NCBI GenBank assembly: GCA_965235125.1
Contig: CBDDXH010000028.1
Coordinates: 1-12,148, forward strand
DNA from: Pelagilacustribacter hypolimneticus
Lineage (GTDB): Bacteria > Pseudomonadota > Alphaproteobacteria > Pelagibacterales > Pelagibacteraceae
Length of the DNA: 12,148 bases
Reading direction: 5' to 3'
Part shown: in pieces, positions 5,779 to 12,148 of the stretch
Numbering within the stretch: the first letter of the stretch is position 1
How the letters are laid out: each line of letters begins with the position of its first letter
Position numbers and translations under genes: made by a program
The notes under the pieces: model-generated
What the model was told of the DNA's origin: nothing
Database searches by the model: none
Seen by the model: only the letters and a program-made list of their open reading frames with translations

Positions 5779-5852
5779 GCCTTGTAGCTCAGTAGTAGAG
5801 CAGTACCCTGAAAAGGTATGTGTCGTAAGTGCGATTCTTACCAAGGCCACCA
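5778..5852 (+). tRNA. tRNA-Phe (anticodon GAA) with atypical D and T loops
   Basis: The 75-nucleotide gene folds fully. Acceptor arms GGCCTTG (5778-5784) and CAAGGCC (5842-5848) pair at all seven positions. The D stem is GCTC/GAGC, the anticodon stem GTACC/GGTAT has one G-U pair, and the T stem GTAAG/CTTAC is perfect. The loop CTGAAAA places anticodon GAA at 5810-5812. Discriminator A and an encoded CCA (5850-5852) follow. Two oddities stand out: the D loop is only AGTAGTA, lacking the usual GG pair, and the T loop is TGCGATT, with G where U55 (pseudouridine) is nearly universal. The intact stems argue against a decayed gene. Its 5' base is the last base of the infA stop, so it is probably processed from the infA message. 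Confidence 0.88.
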
Positions 5853-5898
5853 CATCAAACCACATATAAATATTTTTTAAAAGTTGGTAAGTAATGTT

Positions 5899-7311
5899 AT
5901 GGACAAAAATATTGGTACCGTATGGCTTAGAGAAGATTTTAGAGTTTTAAAAAATGACGCATTAATTTATGCATGCAAAAATCACGAACATGTTTGTGCA
6001 TTGTATATTTATAAGAAAAAAGACTTTAATAACAGATCATCCCAAAGATGGTGGCTTTTTCAATCGCTTAAAAATTTTAAAAATATTTTAGATAAATTTA
6101 ATATAACTCTAGAATTAGTTGAAGCAGAAACTTATAAACAAGTTTTTGAAACAATATCGGAAAAAAAAAATTTCTCTATTTATTGGAATAAAATTTATGA
6201 GCCCCAATTTCTATTGTTTGATCAAAAAATATCTAATTTTTTAAAGTTAAAAAATATTAATTTTAAAATTTTTAAAGGCAATCTTCTTAATGAGTCAGAT
6301 GAAATTAGAAAAAGTGACAATACCCCCTTTAAAGTTTTTACACCCTTTTGGAAAACTGCTGAAAAATTTTATTTAGATAAAGGTTTTAAAAAAAATGAAA
6401 AAATTAAACCAAAAAATAAAAAGATTAAATTTTTAAATCAATCAATTCAATTAGAGGCTATATTGCCTAAAAAAAAATGGCCTAAAAAGTTTGAAAATTT
6501 TTGGAAACCATCAGAGGAAGAGGCAATAAAAAATATAAAGGATTTTATTAAAAATGGGCTAGCCGGATATGGAGAAAATAGAGATATTCCTGGAATTCAC
6601 GGTACCTCTAAAATTTCACCTTATCTTGCATTTGGACAAATTCATGTAGAAACTATTTGGGAAGAGTGCCAGGCAATCCAAAACAAAAGTAGAGGATATA
6701 GAAAATATATTAATGAACTCGGTTGGAGAGAATTTAGTTACAGTTTAATCAATTATTTTCCAGAAATGCTCAAAGGTAATTTAAGAAAAGAGTTTGATCA
6801 TTTTCCTTGGCAAAATAATGCACAACATTTAACAGCATGGAAAAAAGGCATGACCGGTTATCCGATTGTTGATGCGGGCATGAGAGAATTATATGAAACA
6901 GGCTGGATGCATAATCGCGTAAGAATGATTACAGCTTCTTTCTTAGTAAAACATTTAAGAATTCATTGGCAAGAAGGTGAAAAATACTTCAGGGACTGTT
7001 TACTAGACTTTAACGAAGCTAATAATGTTGCCGGTTGGCAGTGGGTAGCTGGCTGTGGGGCGGATGCTGCGCCATATTTCAGAATATTTAATCCTATTTT
7101 ACAAGGAGAAAAATTTGATCCTCAAGGTGAATATGTAAAAAAATGGGTCCCAGAATTATCAAACGTTCCTAAAGAATTTATTCATAAACCTTGGGAGCTA
7201 GATGAAGACATCAATGATTTTGAACTTGGAAAAAGTTATCCAAAACCTATTGTTAATCATGAAGAAGCAAGAAATGCAGCTCTCGCTGCTTTTAAGAGTA
7301 TAAAAAAATAA
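5899..7311 (+). CDS. phrB: Deoxyribodipyrimidine photolyase, class I (photolyase/cryptochrome family)
   Basis: The 470-residue protein uses FAD and blue light to reverse UV-induced pyrimidine dimers. The N-terminal Rossmann-like antenna domain begins with GTVWLREDFRVLKNDAL. The C-terminal FAD domain contains GWREFSYSL, a W-x-x-G-x-TGYPIVDAGMRELYETGWMHNRVRM stretch, and ANNVAGWQWVAGCGADAAPYFRIFNP, which carries the flavin-facing asparagine and electron-transfer tryptophans. The frame is open back to TTG 5884, but ATG 5899 fits the family N terminus better. There is no good ribosome binding site. It follows tRNA-Phe by 46 bases, a gap containing TATAAA (5865-5870) as a weak possible -10. It is convergent with secA with only 5 bases between stops. 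Light repair fits a sunlit surface-water habitat. A cryptochrome-like role cannot be excluded from sequence alone. Confidence 0.92.
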   Translation: MDKNIGTVWLREDFRVLKNDALIYACKNHEHVCALYIYKKKDFNNRSSQRWWLFQSLKNFKNILDKFNITLELVEAETYKQVFETISEKKNFSIYWNKIYEPQFLLFDQKISNFLKLKNINFKIFKGNLLNESDEIRKSDNTPFKVFTPFWKTAEKFYLDKGFKKNEKIKPKNKKIKFLNQSIQLEAILPKKKWPKKFENFWKPSEEEAIKNIKDFIKNGLAGYGENRDIPGIHGTSKISPYLAFGQIHVETIWEECQAIQNKSRGYRKYINELGWREFSYSLINYFPEMLKGNLRKEFDHFPWQNNAQHLTAWKKGMTGYPIVDAGMRELYETGWMHNRVRMITASFLVKHLRIHWQEGEKYFRDCLLDFNEANNVAGWQWVAGCGADAAPYFRIFNPILQGEKFDPQGEYVKKWVPELSNVPKEFIHKPWELDEDINDFELGKSYPKPIVNHEEARNAALAAFKSIKK

Positions 7312-7316
7312 TTTGA

Positions 7317-9896
7317 TTATAAATTAGCGCCACAACAATTTTTAAATTTTTTACCTGTTGCTGCACATTTTTCATTTCTTTGAACTTTTTGATTTTTCAT
7401 TAATTTTAAAAGGCAATTGTCAGGTATCTTAGACTGTGTTTTATTTTCTACTTTTTTTTCTTGAGAAATAATAATATTTAAGTTTAATAAAAATTTTATA
7501 ACATCAGTTTTTATTTTTTCTAACAATCCTTCAAAAAGCATAAAAGCCTCTTTCTTAAATTCAGATAAAGGATCTTTTTGACCATAACTTCTAAGGCCAA
7601 CGACCTGCCTAAGTTGTTCAAGATATTGGAGATGAGATCGCCATGAGAAATCTATGATTTGTAAAAAAACTCTTTTTTCGATATCATTATTTTCACTTAA
7701 TCCAATTAGTTTAATTCTTTCTTGGTGCTTTAATTTAAAAATATTTTTAAGTTTTTCAATAAATTCATCCTCAGAAATATTAGTTAAAGTTAATAATTCT
7801 TCATCATTTAGTATATTTCCAGTTATATTTTTTACAGCGTTTAAGTAGACAGTTTTATCATTTGATTTTTGATAGTCATTTTTTATTTTAGCTAAATTCG
7901 ATATTACCTCATCAAGGAAAGACTCTAACGTTTCAGAAATGTTTTCGCTTTTAAGTATTTTAAGTCTTTGACCAAAAATAACTTGTCTTTGATCATTCAT
8001 AACGTCGTCAAATTTTATTAATGTTTTTCTAATATCAAAGTTTCTACCTTCAACTTTTTGTTGCGCTCTTTCCATAGCTTTATTTATCCAAGGGTGATCA
8101 ATAGACTCATTTTCTTTAAGCCCTAATTTTTTCAACATACCATCTATAGAGTCAGCGCCAAAAATTCTCATTAATTCATCTTCAAGGCTAATATAAAAAA
8201 TTGAAATTCCAGGGTCGCCTTGTCTACCTGATCTACCTCTTAATTGATTGTCTATTCTTCTACTTTCGTGTCTCTCAGTACCTATAATGTGAAGTCCACC
8301 AAGCGATTTTACTTTTTCTTTATCTTCTTGAATTTGTACTAATTCTTTTTGATTATCTTCATCTCTAAAATCTTTATTTCCTCCAAGCTGAATATCAGTT
8401 CCTCTTCCAGCCATATTTGTTGCAATTGTTATTGTTTCAATTTTTCCAGCTTCAGCAATTATTTTTGCTTCTTTGTCGTGCTGCTTAGCATTTAAAACAT
8501 TATGTTTAATATTTTTTTCAATTAAATATTTTGATATTTTTTCAGATTTTTCTATACTGGTTGTACCCACTAATACAGGCTGACCTTTATTGTGACATTC
8601 AATTATTTTATTTGTAATAGCTAAATACTTTTCTTTTTCAGTTCTATAAATTTGGTCATTTAAATCTTTCCTTATCATCGGTCTATTTGTTGGAACTGAA
8701 ACTACATTTAATTTATATATATCAAAAAATTCTTCAGCTTCAGTCATGGCAGTTCCAGTCATTCCTGATAATTTTTGGTATAACCTAAAATAGTTTTGAT
8801 AAGTAATTGAAGCTAGTGTCTGGTTTTCTTCTTGTATTTCTACATTTTCTTTGGCCTCTATCGCTTGATGAAGTCCGTCAGAAAATCTTCTTCCCCCTAA
8901 AATTCTACCTGTAAATTCATCAATAATTTGAATTTTATTTTCTCTTAAAATGTAATCAACATCTTTATTAAATAAAAAATTAGCTTTCAATGCCTGATTA
9001 ATATGATGAACTAAATTTAAATTCTGTGGATCATAAAAATTATCATTTTTTAAAATACCTTCATGGATAGAAAGTTTTTCAATTTTATCTATTCCACCAT
9101 CGGTTAAAATTGCATTTTTATTTTTTTCATCTATTTCGTAGTCTGTTTTTTGAAGTTTATTTATAAATTTATTAGCAAGTAAATAAAGATTACTTTTACC
9201 TTCACTTCGGCCAGATATAATAAGTGGAGTTCTAGATTCGTCGATAAGGATACTATCGACTTCATCAACAATACAATAATTATGTTCTCTCTGTACCATT
9301 TCAGAAAGATCATACTTCATATTATCTCTTAGATAATCAAATCCTAACTCATTGTTAGTAGCGTAAGTGATATCGCAATTGTAATTTTTTTTCCTATCCA
9401 CATCATCTAATTCATGAGTAATACAACCCGTAGATAGACCTAAAAAATTAAATATTTTACCCATCCACTGTGAATCTCTTTTAGCCAAATAATCATTTAC
9501 CGTTACTATGTGTACACCTTTTTCAGTGAGCGCATTGAGGTAGGCAGGCAAAGTAGATACAAGCGTTTTACCTTCACCAGTTTTCATTTCAGCAATTTTA
9601 CCTTGATGAAGAAAAATACCTCCCATGAGTTGAACATCATAGTGTCTCTCATTTAAAACTCTGCTTGCAGCTTCTCTTACCAAAGCAAAACTCTCTGGAA
9701 TAATTAAATCAAGAGATCTACCTTCTTTTAGGTTTTTCTTTAAAAGGTGAGTTTTAGCTTTTAGTTCTTCGTTATTTAAATTCTTAATATTAACTTCTTG
9801 GTTGTTAATTTCATCAACCAAAGGTTTAATCTTGTCTAATTCTTTTTGATTGCCTGTTTTTAAAATTTTATTTAATACGCTTGTAAATAAATTCAT
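7317..9896 (-). CDS. secA: Preprotein translocase ATPase SecA
   Basis: SecA is the motor that drives unfolded preproteins through SecYEG at the inner membrane. The 859-residue product shows Walker A EMKTGEGKT (103-111), Walker B DEVD (211-214), SRTPLIISG, the preprotein cross-linking region, ATNMAGRGTDIQLGG and the arginine-finger region QLRGRSGRQGDPG of the second nucleotide-binding fold, followed by the helical wing and scaffold domains. It is shorter than the 901-residue E. coli protein, mostly in the C-terminal linker. The C-terminal SecB/zinc-binding tail is degenerate: RNEKCAATGKKFKNCCGANL keeps C844, C854 and C855 but lacks the second cysteine of the usual C-x-C. The ATG complement at 9894-9896 gives the expected MNLFTSVLNKI start. 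It is divergent from argJ. Confidence 0.97.
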   Translation of the reverse strand: MNLFTSVLNKILKTGNQKELDKIKPLVDEINNQEVNIKNLNNEELKAKTHLLKKNLKEGRSLDLIIPESFALVREAASRVLNERHYDVQLMGGIFLHQGKIAEMKTGEGKTLVSTLPAYLNALTEKGVHIVTVNDYLAKRDSQWMGKIFNFLGLSTGCITHELDDVDRKKNYNCDITYATNNELGFDYLRDNMKYDLSEMVQREHNYCIVDEVDSILIDESRTPLIISGRSEGKSNLYLLANKFINKLQKTDYEIDEKNKNAILTDGGIDKIEKLSIHEGILKNDNFYDPQNLNLVHHINQALKANFLFNKDVDYILRENKIQIIDEFTGRILGGRRFSDGLHQAIEAKENVEIQEENQTLASITYQNYFRLYQKLSGMTGTAMTEAEEFFDIYKLNVVSVPTNRPMIRKDLNDQIYRTEKEKYLAITNKIIECHNKGQPVLVGTTSIEKSEKISKYLIEKNIKHNVLNAKQHDKEAKIIAEAGKIETITIATNMAGRGTDIQLGGNKDFRDEDNQKELVQIQEDKEKVKSLGGLHIIGTERHESRRIDNQLRGRSGRQGDPGISIFYISLEDELMRIFGADSIDGMLKKLGLKENESIDHPWINKAMERAQQKVEGRNFDIRKTLIKFDDVMNDQRQVIFGQRLKILKSENISETLESFLDEVISNLAKIKNDYQKSNDKTVYLNAVKNITGNILNDEELLTLTNISEDEFIEKLKNIFKLKHQERIKLIGLSENNDIEKRVFLQIIDFSWRSHLQYLEQLRQVVGLRSYGQKDPLSEFKKEAFMLFEGLLEKIKTDVIKFLLNLNIIISQEKKVENKTQSKIPDNCLLKLMKNQKVQRNEKCAATGKKFKNCCGANL

Positions 9897-9964
9897 ATCA
9901 GTAGGTTAGTAAAATATTAATAATACTCTATATATGTATTTATAATTTAATTTAAACAATTATT
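9897..9964. promoter_or_regulatory. Divergent promoter region of secA and argJ
   Basis: These 68 bases separate two divergent genes and must hold both promoters unless transcription comes from farther inside. The region is almost pure A/T. TATAAT at 9941-9946 is a perfect -10 match for argJ but leaves only about 13-18 bases to the ATG and has no good -35 at the proper distance. On the minus strand TTGTTT, followed by ATATA-type sequence, is a weak candidate for secA. Neither gene has a clear Shine-Dalgarno, so leader sequences look short. I see no operator palindrome or ARG-box-like repeat. Confidence 0.4.
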
Positions 9965-11254
9965 ATGACTATTAATTTAAAAAATTCCTTAAGCCTGAAG
10001 CCGAAGAAATCAAACATCGGCAACTTTCAAGACGTTAAAGATATCGAGGGTTTACAAGTATCCGCAGTCTCTGCTGATCTTTATAAGAATGGAAGAGACG
10101 ATCTTACGTTATTTTATTTTCCTGGAGGTTCAAATTATGCCGTAGCCTACACAAAAAATACAATTGTATCAGAATCGATTACTTGGAACAGAAAGAATAC
10201 CAAAAATAATATTAAGGCTTTAATTGTTAACACTAAAAACGCAAACACTTTTACAGGCAAACAAGGATTAACTAGTCTTGATGAAATAGCCAAAACTTTA
10301 GTTGAAAATTTAAAAAATGAAAATAACCACGAAAAAATAAATATAAAAGAGATATTATTTGCCTCAACAGGTGTTATTGGAGAAAAATTTCCTTTTGAAA
10401 AAATCAAAAATACTATTCCTAATTTAGTTGCAAATTTAAAAATTAATAAAAATAAACTTATCTGGTTAAAAATTGCATCGTCGATTATGACCACTGATAC
10501 TAAGCCTAAAATTGCTTATTTAGAAATAAAACTAGGAGGTAAAATAGTCAGAATAGCTGGTATTGCAAAAGGCTCTGGAATGATTGCTCCCAATTTAGCA
10601 ACTATGTTTTCATTTATTTTCACAGATGCAGATATTTCATCAGGAGTATTAAATAAATATTTAAATAAAGTATTGTCAAATACTTTTAATGCGATAACAA
10701 TTGATAGTGACACTTCAACTAATGACATGGTTGCAATCTTTGCTACTAAAAAAATTAAAAATAAAAATTTAAATATACTTTCAAGTAATGAGGCTAAAAA
10801 ATTTGAAAAAGCTTTAGGAACAGTTTGTTTAGAATTAGCAAAACAAATTGTTATAGATGGAGAAGGAGCAAAAAAATTTATAACTGTAAAAATCACAAAA
10901 TCAAAAACAATTGAGAGAGCAAAAAATATAGCTTTTTCAATTGCAAACTCTCCCTTAGTTAAAACAGCTATAGCAGGTGAGGATCCTAACTGGGGAAGAA
11001 TCTTGATGGGCGTAGGCAAATCAGGCGAAAAAATTGACCCAAAAAAAATAATTATTAAATTAGGAGAATTTATTGTAGCTGAAAATGGGAAAATTTCTGA
11101 CAGTTATAATGAAAAAAAACTTCAAAAATACATGAAAGGGGAATTTATTATTATTGAAATTAATCTAAATCAAGGACTCGAAGAATTTGAGTGCTATACC
11201 TGCGACTTCACACATGACTATATTGATATCAACGCACACTATAGAAGAAGTTAA
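9965..11254 (+). CDS. argJ: Bifunctional ornithine acetyltransferase / N-acetylglutamate synthase
   Basis: ArgJ moves the acetyl group from N-acetylornithine to glutamate (and in some organisms also uses acetyl-CoA), recycling acetyl groups in arginine synthesis. The 429-residue precursor cleaves itself between Ala212 and Thr213 in KGSGMIAPNLATMF, freeing Thr213 as nucleophile. The oxyanion-hole motif STGVIG (134-139) precedes it. DSDTSTNDM follows, and the protein ends in the conserved form CDFTHDYIDINAHYRRS. Whether it is mono- or bifunctional cannot be told from sequence alone. It is divergent from secA, a neighbourhood I recall from other alphaproteobacteria. The DUF1178 gene follows after 40 bases. 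Confidence 0.95.
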   Translation: MTINLKNSLSLKPKKSNIGNFQDVKDIEGLQVSAVSADLYKNGRDDLTLFYFPGGSNYAVAYTKNTIVSESITWNRKNTKNNIKALIVNTKNANTFTGKQGLTSLDEIAKTLVENLKNENNHEKINIKEILFASTGVIGEKFPFEKIKNTIPNLVANLKINKNKLIWLKIASSIMTTDTKPKIAYLEIKLGGKIVRIAGIAKGSGMIAPNLATMFSFIFTDADISSGVLNKYLNKVLSNTFNAITIDSDTSTNDMVAIFATKKIKNKNLNILSSNEAKKFEKALGTVCLELAKQIVIDGEGAKKFITVKITKSKTIERAKNIAFSIANSPLVKTAIAGEDPNWGRILMGVGKSGEKIDPKKIIIKLGEFIVAENGKISDSYNEKKLQKYMKGEFIIIEINLNQGLEEFECYTCDFTHDYIDINAHYRRS

Positions 11255-11294
11255 GCATTGAAATACTAATAATAGTTATTATCTTAATACTTAA

Positions 11295-11717
11295 ATGATT
11301 AAGTATCTCTTGAAATGCCAAAATAAACATGAGTTTGAAAGTTGGTTTTCAGACTCCCAAGAGTTTGAAAAACTTAAAAAAAAAAGTTTACTCGAGTGTA
11401 TTTTTTGTAAATCAAAAAATATTAATAAATCAATAATGGCACCCAATATTGTTGGTAAGAAAAAAATTATTGTCAAAAAATTCAACAGCAAAGAATATAA
11501 TAAATTAAGAAAAGATTTATTAAAAATTAAAAAATTTGTAGAAAAAAACTTTGAATTTGTAGGCGATAAATTTCCTAAAGAGGTAAGAGAGATTTATTAT
11601 GATAATAAAAAAAATAAAAATATTTATGGAACAGCAACGCTAAAAGAAAGATTAGAATTAGAAGACGAAGGAATAGAACTATCTAGTATTCCATGGATTA
11701 ATAATAAAGAAAATTAA
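11295..11717 (+). CDS. DUF1178 family protein, probable zinc-ribbon
   Basis: The 140-residue protein matches the DUF1178 pattern of alpha- and betaproteobacteria: MIKYLLKCQNKHEFESWF at the start, EFEKL, then CIFCKSKNINKSIMAP. C8 with H12 and C35 with C38 could bind one zinc ion in an FmdB-like ribbon. The middle is a lysine-rich probable helix, and the C terminus ends with the family's typical L/I-PW segment (SSIPWINN). The function of the family is not known. It lies 40 bases after argJ, likely on the same transcript, and its stop codon overlaps the stop of the convergent ubiG homologue by 4 bases. Confidence 0.88.
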   Translation: MIKYLLKCQNKHEFESWFSDSQEFEKLKKKSLLECIFCKSKNINKSIMAPNIVGKKKIIVKKFNSKEYNKLRKDLLKIKKFVEKNFEFVGDKFPKEVREIYYDNKKNKNIYGTATLKERLELEDEGIELSSIPWINNKEN

Positions 11718-12148
11718 TTTTTTTTAGCTGTAACAATATAATTAACAGACATATCTTTTGTTTTTTTCCACTCTTGAAAAATAGGGTTATAACTTAAACC
11801 AGTAAAATCAGTAATTGAAAAGTTTAAATCTATAAGTTTTTTTTCTAGCTCTTCTGGTTTAATAAATTTATTCCAATCGTGCGTCCCTATAGGAAGCCAT
11901 CTTAAAACATATTCAGCACCTACTATAGCTTTTATATAAGATGTAAAAGTTCTATTAATTGTTGCCGTAAACATAATTCCATTTTTTTTCAGCAATTCTA
12001 AACAAGAAGAGAGGTATAAATCTAAATTCTCAACGTGTTCTATGACTTCTAAATTTAAAATAATATCAAATTTATTTTTTTGATCTAAATTTTCAGGTGA
12101 AATATTTAAATAATTTATTTTTAGATCACTTTTTTTTGCATGTAATTT
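11714..12148 (-). CDS. ubiG: Ubiquinone biosynthesis O-methyltransferase, C-terminal part
   Basis: The frame is open to the right edge, giving the last 144 residues of a class I SAM methyltransferase. FDIILNLEVIEHVENLDLYLSS, NGIMFTATINRTFTSY, and GAEYVLRWLPIGTHDW followed by NKFIKPEEL are characteristic of UbiG, which methylates the ring hydroxyls at two steps of ubiquinone synthesis. The SAM-binding glycine motif lies beyond the window. The reading frame before 11995 has no stop and encodes family residues (for example LHAKKSDL and NISPENL), so the gene is partial only because the window ends. It converges on the DUF1178 gene with overlapping stops. Confidence 0.93.
   Translation of the reverse strand, partial: KLHAKKSDLKINYLNISPENLDQKNKFDIILNLEVIEHVENLDLYLSSCLELLKKNGIMFTATINRTFTSYIKAIVGAEYVLRWLPIGTHDWNKFIKPEELEKKLIDLNFSITDFTGLSYNPIFQEWKKTKDMSVNYIVTAKKN

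Noticed and set aside
5853..5898. Riboswitch or structured leader before the photolyase
   Set aside because: Only 46 A/T-rich bases with no stable stems visible. At most a weak -10-like TATAAA.
7654..7848. Plus-strand open frame within secA
   Set aside because: It is the antisense shadow of the SecA C-terminal domain, Ser/Phe/Ile-rich and with no family resemblance.
11267..11281. Small palindrome TAATAA-TAG-TTATTA between argJ and the DUF1178 gene, as a terminator
   Set aside because: The stem is six A/T pairs only, has no T-run after it, and such palindromes are expected by chance in this composition.

Overview
The window is very AT-rich, densely packed chromosomal DNA with intergenic gaps mostly from a few to about 90 bases. 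It looks like an alphaproteobacterium with a streamlined genome, most likely of the marine SAR11 (Pelagibacterales) type. This rests on the AGA-dominated arginine codons, the lysine/isoleucine/asparagine-rich proteins and the order dcd - murA - DUF2948 - hisD - infA. It is an inference from gene content, not a database match.

Left end (1-1677): the C-terminal tail of a probable YyaL/DUF255-type protein is followed by a 51-residue two-helix membrane protein, a class I SAM methyltransferase gene, a decayed second copy of the end of the 51-residue gene, and tRNA-Thr(GGU) on the minus strand. The methyltransferase uses many CGN arginine codons, unlike every neighbour examined, and lies between an intact gene and a damaged duplicate of that gene's end. 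It looks like a transferred cassette inserted beside the tRNA.

Middle (1678-5852): a likely single transcription unit on the plus strand carries a 63-residue basic protein, a 41-residue Lys-rich protein overlapping dcd, dcd (dCTP deaminase), murA (peptidoglycan precursor synthesis), a DUF2948 protein, hisD (histidine synthesis), infA (initiation factor IF-1) and tRNA-Phe. The genes abut or overlap. infA appears to start with CTG inside a CTGA overlap with the hisD stop, and the last base of the infA stop codon is the first base of tRNA-Phe. The tRNA-Phe has an atypical D-loop/T-loop elbow.

Right half (5853-12148): a class I DNA photolyase converges on secA (5-base gap). secA is divergent from argJ across a 68-base promoter region. 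argJ is followed by a DUF1178 gene, whose stop overlaps the stop of a convergent ubiG homologue that runs off the right edge. These are housekeeping functions: UV repair, protein export, arginine synthesis and ubiquinone synthesis.

I found no CRISPR array, transposase, integrase, phage gene or recognisable riboswitch. The points most worth following are the methyltransferase insertion, the infA start codon, and the infA/tRNA-Phe overlap with its unusual tRNA.
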